Source: a virus
Reading direction: 5' to 3' (one strand)
IMG/VR virus record: IMGVR_UViG_3300002138_000147
Coordinates: 105,128-169,127 of that record
Length of the DNA: 64,000 bases
In this document: positions 26,011 to 34,769 of the stretch, in pieces
How the letters are laid out: every line of letters begins with the position of its first letter
How positions within the stretch are numbered: the first letter of the stretch is position 1
Program-made: the position numbers and the translations under genes
The notes under the pieces: generated by a model
Told to the model about the DNA's origin: nothing
Databases searched by the model: none
Seen by the model: only the letters and a program-made list of their open reading frames with translations

Positions 26011-26408
26011 TACAAGAATTTTACTGTTTTTATACTACTCATGATTGACCCAAGTGTAAATCGTTTATGATTTGTTGCCTCAAGCATTACGTAAAGATGA
26101 TTCACACGCATGTCATTTAATACATTTGTTACATCTGTTGGAACAATTGTTCCATTAGCTTCGATACATGCTTCAATACCATCATTAACAGATTGACAGA
26201 ATACATCATATGTCATATCCACCCATACAGTAGGATCCATATCATTATCAAGCATATCATCGTAAACAAGTGAATTAAACATTGATAAGTTTTTTTTCCA
26301 TTTTGTATAATCAGATATAAAATCTTCTGTATAGTATTCGCGTGCTTTTTCTTTCAATGTTTTGGCATCATTAAATAGATGCACATTTTCCCAAAAATCA
26401 ATAATCAT
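26010..26408 (-). CDS. Unknown protein in replication operon (132 aa)
   Basis: MIIDFWENVHLFNDAKTLKEK..., helical and acidic. It overlaps the upstream stop by 4 nt (ATGA). No motif recognised. Confidence 0.55.
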   Translation of the reverse strand: MIIDFWENVHLFNDAKTLKEKAREYYTEDFISDYTKWKKNLSMFNSLVYDDMLDNDMDPTVWVDMTYDVFCQSVNDGIEACIEANGTIVPTDVTNVLNDMRVNHLYVMLEATNHKRFTLGSIMSSIKTVKFL

Positions 26409-26800
26409 TTTTCTGTCTCCTTTCTAATAAGTTCAATACGTTTAACTTCTTCTTTGACGTCATTTGGAAACATTTCACATAATGTGTATATATCCTGCAT
26501 ATTCATATCATTGAACTCCATTACTGATTGCCAACCTTTAATTTCTGGATCTTTCTTTTTTGTTGGGCCTTTCCAAAACCAAAATGGAACACGTGATTCA
26601 CGTTTCATAAACATAAACCATATATCCATTGCTGTAGCTTTATCAATATTTTTATCATTAAATTTTTGTGCATGGATTGGATATTTTTTAGACATATAGC
26701 GATTGATAATAAAGAAAAAATCTTCTTTATCTTTATCACTTAATGAATTCCATTGTATTTTATTTTGGAACATACAGTTCACTATAGTTTTAAAATCCAT
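26405..26800 (-). CDS. Candidate clamp-loader small subunit (gp62-like, 131 aa)
   Basis: Contains FFFIINRYMSKKYPIHAQKFN and VPFWFWKG, a pattern recurring in Bacteroidota phage proteins and reminiscent of the middle of T4 gp62. Being in the operon that also encodes gp44 and RNase H supports a loader role, but the similarity is by eye and weak. T4 gp62 is longer (187 aa). Confidence 0.4.
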   Translation of the reverse strand: MDFKTIVNCMFQNKIQWNSLSDKDKEDFFFIINRYMSKKYPIHAQKFNDKNIDKATAMDIWFMFMKRESRVPFWFWKGPTKKKDPEIKGWQSVMEFNDMNMQDIYTLCEMFPNDVKEEVKRIELIRKETEK

Positions 26801-27458
26801 GTTTTTTTAATAAAAGTTTGTTCTTTTCTTTAATTATGTGGTATCCTTTTATAACGCCTTGATCAATCAAATAACGAATTGTTCTTGTTGCACCGATATC
26901 GCCTTTGTAATGATGTTTGATATTCTTCACAAGTGCTGTCAGGTATTCCTGATCCTTGTGTTCCATGTATTCATTAATATTTTTAACAGTAATCTTAAAC
27001 GGTGTAACATATTCATTTTGCGCATTAGATGCTAATGTTAATTTTTGCTCGTCATACAATGTAGGAAATTTTGGATGATCACATCTTGTTGGTTTAACAG
27101 TTACATGGTATTTACCACGAGTTACATTGACTTCCATTACGCCAATACCTAATAATTTACATACTTCACGAGCAAATTTTCGTGAAGACATGTTCTTGTA
27201 AGTTGCTGGAACAATAATGTAACAATCATGTGCACGATTTTTCCAGTAATAAGCCTGTTCAAGTACTTTAAATGTAAATGAAAGCTTTGCTTCAAATACA
27301 ATTGTGTGATTATGATTTGGATGATTAACATCTTCAACACGTGCATACATATCGCAGCGTTTGCTTCCACCACCTTTCATGCAAACCTCAGCATACGTAG
27401 TGTATCCAAGCTCGTTCAGATCACCTCTGACGTATTCTGTGAGTTCTGATTCAGTCAT
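26790..27458 (-). CDS. PD-(D/E)XK nuclease-fold protein (222 aa)
   Basis: The core is KRCDMYARVEDV, then IVFEAKLSF, giving D-x(n)-ExK in two strands, followed by a helix (VLEQAYYWKNRA) and YIIVP. This is the typical endonuclease-fold order. The C-terminal ~90 residues look like a winged-helix or KTR-type domain (TRTIRYLIDQGVIKGYHII). It could process replication or recombination intermediates or degrade host DNA. Confidence 0.6.
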   Translation of the reverse strand: MTESELTEYVRGDLNELGYTTYAEVCMKGGGSKRCDMYARVEDVNHPNHNHTIVFEAKLSFTFKVLEQAYYWKNRAHDCYIIVPATYKNMSSRKFAREVCKLLGIGVMEVNVTRGKYHVTVKPTRCDHPKFPTLYDEQKLTLASNAQNEYVTPFKITVKNINEYMEHKDQEYLTALVKNIKHHYKGDIGATRTIRYLIDQGVIKGYHIIKEKNKLLLKKHGF

Positions 27459-27661
27459 TTGTTAAAGCGATTTACGCTGTCGTATGTATTCAAAAATGTA
27501 TCCATCATATCTTGCATTTTTGCAGAAGAAAAACTTCGATTTGGAACAATATCAAAAGTGACAAGTTCCAGCATCCATGTCTCTGTACTATATACTTGGT
27601 TTTCCTGCCTTTGTTTAGACTTACGTAAATCAATAGGTTTAGAGTGATTGAAATTAACCAT
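27455..27661 (-). CDS. Small protein between nuclease genes (68 aa)
   Basis: MVNFNHSKPIDLRKSKQRQ..., basic start, helical end. Overlaps both neighbours by 1-4 nt, which supports translation coupling. Function unknown. Confidence 0.5.
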   Translation of the reverse strand: MVNFNHSKPIDLRKSKQRQENQVYSTETWMLELVTFDIVPNRSFSSAKMQDMMDTFLNTYDSVNRFNK

Positions 27662-28644
27662 TATAAATAATCTTCAATCTTTTCAACAATTTCGTTCATC
27701 ACCCAGTCTGGGTAATTTGTCCACTTAAGTTCAATTAATTTAGAATTTAATTTGATATTGTCTCGTACTGTTCTACGAACGCCATGAGGCAGTTCAATGT
27801 TTTTAACACGCTCTAAACACATCACAACATCATCAAAAAATTCTTCATCAATTATGTAATGTGTATTAACATTAGCATTGTAAAATTCCCAAATCTTACG
27901 TGCTCCTGCTTTTCCAATTCCAACAATCTTGCTAGTTTTTGTAAGTGTTTGATAAACTGAATCAATATTGTCACCCTTATCACCCATAACTATTTTCTCA
28001 AACAATCGTTGGTGATGATTGACCTCAACATTCTGCCAATTAGCAACTATCCGATCGAAGAACTGTACATTTGCTACCGAATTGTCAAGTTTGAATACAT
28101 CGTTACCGGTATTTTTACCAAATGCGTCACGCCAAATTTCCCAACCTTCAGGTAAAACAACAAGTTCAGAACCCATTGTATCAGCTACTTGAATATGAAT
28201 AGTTGTACGCTTGTCATTTACTTTGAAATTTACAAGCTGATACATATCCTGGTCAGAAGAAATAACAACAGTGTTATTTCCATGTTTGTTTCCATATTGT
28301 GCTGTAAAAGCAATCCAATCATCACCTTCAATATTATCACCTTCAAATACTAAATATTTTTTAGTCATTTCAGCTTTCCATTCAGCATAAATGGTAAATA
28401 CATATTCCCAGTCAATATCTTCTTGTTTTACACGGTTCTCTTTATACTTGTTAAGGTATTCTTTTCTCCATGATTTTTTTCTTGAATCAGAAACAATAAT
28501 GATTTTATCCCACTTATTCAGTGCAATATATTTATCAATGTTGTTTGTCAACAGTTGTTCAAGATTACCATATATTTGGTTTGCTTTATGAAGTGCAAAT
28601 ACTGCCTTCATAAGCAAATAATTTCCATCAAAAATTATCCACAT
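27661..28644 (-). CDS. rnh: 5'-3' nuclease / RNase H (FEN-1 family, T4 rnh-like, 327 aa)
   Basis: FEN-type motifs appear in order: IFDGNYLLMKA, VSDSRKKSWRKEYLNKYKENR (the conserved R-x3-Y-K-x-N-R), EGDNIEGDD, SSDQDMYQLV, GDKGDNI, and the helix-hairpin-helix GIGKAGARKI. In T4 this enzyme removes RNA primers and flaps from lagging-strand fragments. The setting next to the clamp loader fits that role. Confidence 0.9.
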   Translation of the reverse strand: MWIIFDGNYLLMKAVFALHKANQIYGNLEQLLTNNIDKYIALNKWDKIIIVSDSRKKSWRKEYLNKYKENRVKQEDIDWEYVFTIYAEWKAEMTKKYLVFEGDNIEGDDWIAFTAQYGNKHGNNTVVISSDQDMYQLVNFKVNDKRTTIHIQVADTMGSELVVLPEGWEIWRDAFGKNTGNDVFKLDNSVANVQFFDRIVANWQNVEVNHHQRLFEKIVMGDKGDNIDSVYQTLTKTSKIVGIGKAGARKIWEFYNANVNTHYIIDEEFFDDVVMCLERVKNIELPHGVRRTVRDNIKLNSKLIELKWTNYPDWVMNEIVEKIEDYL

Positions 28645-28650
28645 ACTTAC

Positions 28651-28959
28651 TTAAATAATATAATGTAATGATACTGGTTGTGTTTTACCGTTATTATCAA
28701 CGTAAGTAAAATATACTTTTACATCAGTCACTTTGTCTGTAATTGTTGTATAATCTTTTACACCAGCATCTCGTTTTAATTCATTAACAACTGTTTCAGT
28801 TTTCCATTTAAGGTCAACAGCGGGAATCATTCCTACAATGTTTTGTAATTCTTTTTTAAATTCTTTTACAGAAAAATCTGGATGTGAAAATTTAACAGTA
28901 CTAATATATTCCTGAACGTTGGTGCTGATGATTTCAGTCCATGCATCTTTGTGTGCCAT
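28651..28959 (-). CDS. Unknown protein between gp44 and RNase H genes (102 aa)
   Basis: MAHKDAWTEIISTNVQEYI..., helical N-terminus, beta-strand C-terminus (VKVYFTYVDNN). Spacings of 6 nt on both sides place it firmly in the replication operon. Not recognised. Confidence 0.55.
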   Translation of the reverse strand: MAHKDAWTEIISTNVQEYISTVKFSHPDFSVKEFKKELQNIVGMIPAVDLKWKTETVVNELKRDAGVKDYTTITDKVTDVKVYFTYVDNNGKTQPVSLHYII

Positions 28960-28965
28960 GTTAAT

Positions 28966-29931
28966 TTATTTTGAATTTTTAATAGTTTCTTGAATCTGAT
29001 AGATATAAGAAACAGCAAGAACAACTGGATCTAAAATATTACCTGAAGCAAATAATGCTGAGTATTCTTTGTAAAGATCTGTTAGCTTTGTAATTGCTCC
29101 AATATATTCTGTTTTTTCTTTGAAAATATATTGACAAAGTGGTCGTCCGCATAATTTGAGCAAATTATCAATACTATCACCGAATGATTCAATTACCCAA
29201 TTATATGTTTTCTCTGTATCTATACCCGAGAAAACAATATTATAGAAATCAACATTCAATGATGTATTTACACCTTGGTTGTAGCCTCCTACTTTTTCCA
29301 CACGCTGCAATGCTTTGAGCACACTTCTAAGATCAGGAAAATTAATATTGATTAGTGATTTTACTTGATCCTCGTTGATCTCGAGGTTGTTTTTATCAAC
29401 AATGAGCATACAACGTTCAAAGTATTCATCTTTCAAGAAATTTGCTTCTATTTCGTTTTCTGGATCAAATTTAATTGTCGTAAAACGTGAAAGCATTGCT
29501 GGTGATATTTTGCTAAGATTATTACATGTTGCAATAAAACGTACATTATCTTCATGATCTTCAATGAATGCACGAAGAGCTTCTTGATATTTTGCCGATA
29601 CACCATCAAATTCTTCTAGCCAAACAATCTTAGTACCATTGTCGCTGAAAATATCACCTGTACGGCAAAAATCCATAACACGATCTTTTAAATCTTCTAC
29701 AGAAGAGTTAAAACTAGCATTTACTTTTAATGCATGATCACCAGCGATAATATTAGCTAAAGATGATTTACCATTTCCAGAAGTTCCAACAAAAAGATAA
29801 TTTCCTGAAAGAACAACATTTTCGTCTTTATCAAGCAATTCTTTTCTAATTCGAGGTAATAAGATCATTGCCTCGATAGTTTTTGGGCGATAACGCGCCC
29901 AGTATAATTTTTTTACAATTGTATCACTCAT
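28966..29931 (-). CDS. 44: Clamp loader large subunit (AAA+, T4 gp44-like, 321 aa)
   Basis: AAA+ features: Walker A GTSGNGKSS (49-57, K55), a Walker B region KIVWLEEFD (101-109), sensor-1 IATCNN, and the arginine-finger motif MLSRF. The usual Walker B Asp-Glu is Glu-Glu here (E106/E107), a mild departure. It loads the sliding clamp (7459-8220) onto primer-template. First gene of a leftward operon of at least eight genes. Confidence 0.9.
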   Translation of the reverse strand: MSDTIVKKLYWARYRPKTIEAMILLPRIRKELLDKDENVVLSGNYLFVGTSGNGKSSLANIIAGDHALKVNASFNSSVEDLKDRVMDFCRTGDIFSDNGTKIVWLEEFDGVSAKYQEALRAFIEDHEDNVRFIATCNNLSKISPAMLSRFTTIKFDPENEIEANFLKDEYFERCMLIVDKNNLEINEDQVKSLININFPDLRSVLKALQRVEKVGGYNQGVNTSLNVDFYNIVFSGIDTEKTYNWVIESFGDSIDNLLKLCGRPLCQYIFKEKTEYIGAITKLTDLYKEYSALFASGNILDPVVLAVSYIYQIQETIKNSK

Positions 29932-29986
29932 GTTGCTTTTACATCTAAAACAAGAAAGTGTTTAGAAATAATTAATTATTTTTTTA

Positions 29987-29997
29987 TGCCACATATG
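29987..29997 (+). promoter_or_regulatory. Recurrent motif TGCCACATATG (copy 3)
   Basis: Followed by TATTATAAG, 52 nt upstream of ATG 30049 in the divergent intergenic region. Confidence 0.5.
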
Positions 29998-30037
29998 TAT
30001 TATAAGCACATAGTGCACGTATAGAAGAAGATTTCTG

Positions 30038-30045
30038 GTATATAG
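30038..30045 (+). promoter_or_regulatory. Possible late promoter motif GTATATAG
   Basis: A variant of the late motif with G at the end, 3 nt before ATG 30049. Weak. Confidence 0.3.
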
Positions 30046-30048
30046 TTT

Positions 30049-30813
30049 ATGGCAGAACAACCAAATTTTAACGATCCATACAATTTTTCAGATGTTTACT
30101 TGCGAAATGTCGCTGTAGGATTTTGTGCTTTCATCAAAGATAAGCTCACGTGGAAGAATCATTCACAAGAGAATGGAACATATGATGTAGTATTACCAGT
30201 TAATTATGCACTATTAGGTGATGAACGTTATATTCTGGATGCATTTTTTGATGATGTTCCTGATAAACGTGTGAATATGAACACCGATCAAATACCGCGT
30301 GCTGTAATGTCTGTAACAAATTGGGATGTTTTGAATGAAGATTTTAGTAATCCCAATGTTTGGCACAACATTCTTGTATTATCGGATAGTCCTGAATTAG
30401 AAGAAGGTGAAGAAGAACTTATACAGATTGCCTCACAAATTAAATGGGTTCCATTAAAACTGACTATCAAAGTTGATGTTCTTTTGGATAACGTTGGTGA
30501 TGTGTTTAAAGCATGGCAAAATATGATGAAAGTATTCTTTATGTATAAGTACTTCAACTATACCTTTGAAAGAATGCCATTAACAGCCAACTTTAATTTC
30601 ATTGGAACAAATGATAATCCTGTAGTATTAGAATCAAATTATGGTACACAAAAGGAATTATTAGTTTCAACGTATAACTTTGAAATTAATACATATTTTC
30701 CTATTATTGATCCAACAAGTAAATTATTTGCTAACGATGTACACCGCTGGGACGTAGGTATCAATCAATTTGGCGCAAATCCAAATCTTCCTGGAATGAA
30801 TGGTGTACAGTGA
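30049..30813 (+). CDS. 15: Tail completion / sheath stabiliser protein (gp15-like, 254 aa)
   Basis: The order of segments parallels T4 gp15 (272 aa): YDVVLPVNYALLGDERY (VPITYAS in T4), QIPRAVMSVTNWDVL (ILPRINLHLVDF), PLKLTIKVDVLLDNVGDVFKA (the inter-domain helix-strand), and LLVSTYNFEINTYFPIID (the closing strands). gp15 caps the tail and joins it to the head. It opens the plus-strand head operon. Confidence 0.5.
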   Translation: MAEQPNFNDPYNFSDVYLRNVAVGFCAFIKDKLTWKNHSQENGTYDVVLPVNYALLGDERYILDAFFDDVPDKRVNMNTDQIPRAVMSVTNWDVLNEDFSNPNVWHNILVLSDSPELEEGEEELIQIASQIKWVPLKLTIKVDVLLDNVGDVFKAWQNMMKVFFMYKYFNYTFERMPLTANFNFIGTNDNPVVLESNYGTQKELLVSTYNFEINTYFPIIDPTSKLFANDVHRWDVGINQFGANPNLPGMNGVQ

Positions 30814-30835
30814 TTATTTTCTACAGAAAAGCATT

Positions 30836-30844
30836 AATATATAA
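30836..30844 (+). promoter_or_regulatory. Late promoter-like motif AATATATAA
   Basis: TTAATATATAATAAAA, 27 nt before ATG 30872. Near-identical to that of the sheath gene. Confidence 0.65.
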
Positions 30845-30871
30845 TAAAAATTACAAACCGACTTTGGTTAT

Positions 30872-32149
30872 ATGAAATCATTAAAATTAAAACTGTTGGA
30901 ATACCGTATTGGTCTTAAGGACGAACAGTCGGAAGTTGATGCAATTGTATCTGAACACATCAATCTATGCGATTCATATTCTGAGCATGAGATATTCAAC
31001 TCACTTTCTTCTACATTAAACCAGTATTCATTCTATGATTCTGTTCCAGTGTTATTAGAATCAATTGATTCTGAACTTAAGAATAATACACTATTGTATA
31101 ATTTAAAGGATCTATATGCGAAAATTAATCGTATGCCTAATGGTTTTCTTTATGAATCAGCATTGACTACTCTCATAGAGTGTATTAATGTCACTAACGA
31201 TGAAGATCGCAAGATCAAGATTCTTAATGATTTGAAAATGTATGAGTGGATCTTTGAGGTTAAAATGTTTCTTAGTGAACTTGCAACAAATCCACAAACA
31301 AAACAAAACTATTTGTCAAAAGGTGGTAAAATTGATGATGTATTTTCAATTGTATTAGAAGTAAATGCTGGTGAATATGCAACATATATTGCTGAGAAAT
31401 GGTTCTTAATGAATGACCAAGGTATTGGTGCAACACTTCTTGAAAATCATATTAACGATCAAGATACGCTTCGTAAGATACGTACGCTTGAAGATGCTAT
31501 GAAACGTTCTAAGATTACTGAGAATCATATTACATTTAAAATTGCTGAAGAATTAACTGTAACATTTGAAACAGATACTAAGAAGATCTTCTTGAACGGT
31601 GATGAGGCTGACAAAGATGCAACACTTGAAACACTTTTCAACTCACCGCTTATCCCTTTTATGGGTAAAGCTTACTACCCGATCTTGAAAGAGACGTACA
31701 ACAACCTTGACAAGTTCATGAAGGTTGATACAGTGAAACACATCTACAACATTGGTAATGCTGCATTCGAGTGTTTCGTATTCAACTATAAAGGAAAACT
31801 TGCACAGTATAGAATCGACCGTCACATCGGTGAGTCTTACAGAACTTTTGATAATGCACTTCCGCTTATTGAAAATGTAATGCATGAACTTGGAGCTGAT
31901 ATTACATTCTTCTTTGAATCGGTACTTGATGGTGAACTTAAAAAACGTACAGATCTTGAAAAACAAGAACGTGTATTAATGGAAAAACTTACTGACGTTG
32001 AGAACGCAATTATTGCAATCAAAAACGAAGGAATTATTCTTAAAGAAAGTACTCAAGTTCAAAAAGTTTATAATGGACTTTTAAGCAAACGTCATCAAAT
32101 TTCTGAACAAATTAAAATCGTAAAAAACGAGAAGATAAAGTTCATTTAA
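30872..32149 (+). CDS. Virion-associated protein of unknown family (425 aa)
   Basis: Starts MKSLKLKLLEYRIGLKDEQSE, an amphipathic leader. Helical throughout, with a coiled coil at ~355-425 (LEKQERVLMEKLTDVENAI). Late motif upstream and terminator downstream mark it as a single late unit. A structural or injected protein is likely; no motif recognised. Confidence 0.6.
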   Translation: MKSLKLKLLEYRIGLKDEQSEVDAIVSEHINLCDSYSEHEIFNSLSSTLNQYSFYDSVPVLLESIDSELKNNTLLYNLKDLYAKINRMPNGFLYESALTTLIECINVTNDEDRKIKILNDLKMYEWIFEVKMFLSELATNPQTKQNYLSKGGKIDDVFSIVLEVNAGEYATYIAEKWFLMNDQGIGATLLENHINDQDTLRKIRTLEDAMKRSKITENHITFKIAEELTVTFETDTKKIFLNGDEADKDATLETLFNSPLIPFMGKAYYPILKETYNNLDKFMKVDTVKHIYNIGNAAFECFVFNYKGKLAQYRIDRHIGESYRTFDNALPLIENVMHELGADITFFFESVLDGELKKRTDLEKQERVLMEKLTDVENAIIAIKNEGIILKESTQVQKVYNGLLSKRHQISEQIKIVKNEKIKFI

Positions 32150-32172
32150 GAACACTATAACACATTAATATG

Positions 32173-32200
32173 AAAAGTGCTTGGTTAACCAAGCACTTTT
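32173..32200 (+). terminator. Rho-independent terminator
   Basis: 28-bp perfect palindrome centred on TTGGTTAACCAA with a T-run after it. Confidence 0.85.
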
Positions 32201-32230
32201 TTTATATAGCTCAAACAAGTCTGTGTATTT

Positions 32231-32239
32231 CATATATAA
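32231..32239 (+). promoter_or_regulatory. Late promoter-like motif CATATATAA
   Basis: TTTCATATATAAACTG, 33 nt before the gp55-like gene. Confidence 0.55.
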
Positions 32240-32272
32240 ACTGTGTATAAAAACACGAGATATGAAGCCTAG

Positions 32273-32671
32273 ATGGTACAAGCAAAGAAAAATCCAGTTA
32301 ATGATGTTGAACTGACGTATAACATTATCCTTTCTAAAGGACTTGGGAGATTAACCAGAGTTGCTGAACAGCAAATTTATGTGCTTGTTCAAAACGCCAT
32401 TCGTAAGAATGAAAGTAAGTTCTTCAATGAAGACGATAAAAAAGATTCCATCCAAACATCTTACCTGAACATTCTACAAAACTGGCAGTCGTTCAATCCA
32501 GATAAAACAAACAGTGCCTTCGCATACATTACCGAAGTACATAAACGATCAACTACAGAATTCATTGGTACATGGTATAATAAGAAAGGCCTCAAAAAAG
32601 AGGAACAAGATACGATTCGAACAGTTAGTATTAACTCATCGAATAACGGTCAGGGACTCTACAACCTTTAA
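32273..32671 (+). CDS. 55: Late-transcription sigma factor (T4 gp55-like, 132 aa)
   Basis: The core (KKDSIQTSYLNILQNW, then FNPDKTNSAFAYITEVHKRS) aligns by eye with the region-2-like core of T4 gp55 (EMIADGIEASIKGLHNFD ... NPHAYITQACFNAFVQ). gp55 replaces host sigma70 on RNA polymerase and reads the simple T4 late promoter TATAAATA. Here it probably reads the ATATATAA motifs. It is somewhat shorter than T4 gp55 (185 aa). Confidence 0.7.
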   Translation: MVQAKKNPVNDVELTYNIILSKGLGRLTRVAEQQIYVLVQNAIRKNESKFFNEDDKKDSIQTSYLNILQNWQSFNPDKTNSAFAYITEVHKRSTTEFIGTWYNKKGLKKEEQDTIRTVSINSSNNGQGLYNL

Positions 32672-32690
32672 AATACCACACTATGTAAAT

Positions 32691-33530
32691 ATGAATTTTC
32701 CAACATTTGAACAGTTCAGAGAAGAACTAAGAGCAAAACTAAGAGCAAAACTAAGAGCAAAAGCAATAAACGAAAAATCTGAAGACCAGTCGTATTCATA
32801 CGGTTGCGTAATGGGATATTTTAGCACAGGTGATACAATTGATGTAGAGCTTGATGAAGAAGATATTTACAACAATGAAGAAAATGAGTTTGGACGCGAA
32901 ATTGCACCACATGTTACTCTTTTGTATGGTCTTAAAGATGATGAAATTGATGAAGATGAGATGATTGAATTTTTATCTCATTTAGCTCTTCCACAAGTAG
33001 TATTAAAACAGTCGTCATTATTTGAAAATGATGATTTTGATGTATTGAAATGGGATATTGAATCACCGGCTCTTAACATCTTGAATAAAGCAATTTCTGC
33101 TACATTTCCTAATGAAAATGAATATCCAGAATACCACGCACATGAAACGATTGCATACATGAAATCGGGTACAGGTAAGAAATATACAAAGGTACTTGAC
33201 ACACCAGTACAAAAACAAATTGATATTTGGGTTTACTCTAAAGCTGATGGTAAAAAAATTGCTATTCATGCACCAAAAGCTGATGATGTTTATATTGAAG
33301 AACTTCGTACAGCTACTTCAGAAGAAAAAAAAGAACTTCAAGAAGAAACTACAGTTGAACAGATTATGTATGAAGGATTCACTATCAATGCAAAGACGAA
33401 AGATCAGCAGAAGTTTTACTTTACAGTACTTCAAGAAGGTGTATACAAAATGGGTATAAAAGGTCCTACGACATATGATCAGGGACTTGACGCTTGTAAA
33501 AGCTACATTAATAATAACATGATAAAATAA
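32691..33530 (+). CDS. 2H phosphoesterase-domain protein (279 aa)
   Basis: Start at ATG 32691 (MNFPTFEQFREEL); the longer frame to 32514 overlaps gp55. Two HxT motifs are present: HVTLLYGL (~residue 75) and HETIAYM (~150), marking a LigT-like 2H fold. A basic tandem leader (RAKLRAKLRAKA) is encoded by three 12-bp repeats at ~32729-32764. A C-terminal ~90-residue domain (EQIMYEGFTINAKTKDQQKF) follows. Second 2H protein of the window, here among late head genes; substrate unknown. Confidence 0.65.
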   Translation: MNFPTFEQFREELRAKLRAKLRAKAINEKSEDQSYSYGCVMGYFSTGDTIDVELDEEDIYNNEENEFGREIAPHVTLLYGLKDDEIDEDEMIEFLSHLALPQVVLKQSSLFENDDFDVLKWDIESPALNILNKAISATFPNENEYPEYHAHETIAYMKSGTGKKYTKVLDTPVQKQIDIWVYSKADGKKIAIHAPKADDVYIEELRTATSEEKKELQEETTVEQIMYEGFTINAKTKDQQKFYFTVLQEGVYKMGIKGPTTYDQGLDACKSYINNNMIK

Positions 33531-33531
33531 G

Positions 33532-34017
33532 ATGGCACAGAAACCAAATAATCCTGGTAAGTATCACCAAGGTAAGTATAAAATACAAAATCCACAAAAA
33601 TATATTGGAGATCCAACTGATATTGTTTTTCGTTCTTCATGGGAATATAAATTCATGGTATATTGTGATATGAATGAATACGTATTACGTTGGGGATCTG
33701 AGGTATTTAAAATACCTTATACAGATTATGTTGGTCACGGACGTACATACATACCAGATTTTTATCTTGAAACGCGTAACACAAAGATTCCTGATCTTAT
33801 TAATCGATATATTGTTGAAATTAAACCTGAACAGGAAATACGTGAACCAGAGATTCCAAAAAATATATCACAAAAAAAATTAAAGCAACTTGAGTACCAA
33901 TTAGCAACGTGGCAAAAAAATAAATACAAATGGGTACATGCTGTTGAGTGGTGTAAAACACGTGATATGAAATTTTGGCTTGTAACTGAAAAACATTTGA
34001 ACATGTACAAGCAATGA
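33532..34017 (+). CDS. 4: Head completion protein (T4 gp4/gp50-like, 161 aa)
   Basis: Closely follows the T4 gp4 pattern: KYIGDPTDIVFRSSWEYKF, LRWGSEVFKIPY, GRTYIPDFYLE, YIVEIKPEQE, then a helix (QLATWQKNKYKWVHAVEWC) and FWLVTEKHL. The fold is nuclease-like (TnsA/PD-(D/E)XK), with E of SSWE, D of PDF and ExK of VEIKP as the catalytic set. It finishes the DNA-filled head before tail joining. Confidence 0.88.
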   Translation: MAQKPNNPGKYHQGKYKIQNPQKYIGDPTDIVFRSSWEYKFMVYCDMNEYVLRWGSEVFKIPYTDYVGHGRTYIPDFYLETRNTKIPDLINRYIVEIKPEQEIREPEIPKNISQKKLKQLEYQLATWQKNKYKWVHAVEWCKTRDMKFWLVTEKHLNMYKQ

Positions 34018-34018
34018 T

Positions 34019-34762
34019 ATGAAGAATGATTTTTTTATTAAAGGTGTTAAAGAAAAACACAAAGAATATGGAACAGATTTGTACTTAAAAAGTATGGAGT
34101 TTTTTTCAAATGAAATTAACAATTCTAACAGTGTAGTTGTGCAACAAGTTCGTGCAAATAAATTGTTAAAGGGTAATTTTTATTTTATGTTCTACGATTT
34201 AAGTGGTAAGACATCTAAGATGGAAAAATTTAATCCAATTTTATTGATTGATTGGATTGATCGTGATGGAACAAGAAAATTGTATGGTTTATCTATCAAT
34301 TTTATACCAGTAGCTATTCGTGTTATGTTTTTTAATAATGTATTGAATTTTAATCTTAGTATAATTGAAAAAAATACAACAAGAAAAATAGAAAATGAAT
34401 TAACACTTGACTCAATAAACTTTGCAAATATATATAAACTACTAGGTGCAATTGGATTTGAATGGGCTATACGTGAATTTGATATCAAATTAGTCAATAA
34501 AATTTATCATGTATCAACAAATATTTTGACAGAATTCTTAACTATGTCAACATCTCGTTTTACTGGTGTTGATGATGGAAAACTTGTTCAGATTTGGAAG
34601 AAAAAAATAATGGAACAAGAAGCACGTCATAAGAAAATAATAGCAGAATTATTAAATGATTATGGAAAAATGAATAAAGAATTAAATTCAACATATGAAT
34701 CACTTGACAAACGTAATGAGAACCTACAGGAATCACTTGCGTTAATAAACAAATTGTTTTAA
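34019..34762 (+). CDS. T4-like structural protein, function unclear (247 aa)
   Basis: MKNDFFIKGVKEKHKEYG..., with FYFMFYDLSGK, FNPILLIDWIDRDGTRKLYGLSINFIPVAIR. The P-L-I-L...GL(N/S)xxxxP..R pattern recurs in T4-like marine phages near gp4 and the portal. It ends in a long coiled coil (~185-247). Probably a head-neck or baseplate component. Confidence 0.55.
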   Translation: MKNDFFIKGVKEKHKEYGTDLYLKSMEFFSNEINNSNSVVVQQVRANKLLKGNFYFMFYDLSGKTSKMEKFNPILLIDWIDRDGTRKLYGLSINFIPVAIRVMFFNNVLNFNLSIIEKNTTRKIENELTLDSINFANIYKLLGAIGFEWAIREFDIKLVNKIYHVSTNILTEFLTMSTSRFTGVDDGKLVQIWKKKIMEQEARHKKIIAELLNDYGKMNKELNSTYESLDKRNENLQESLALINKLF

Positions 34763-34769
34763 ACTATAA

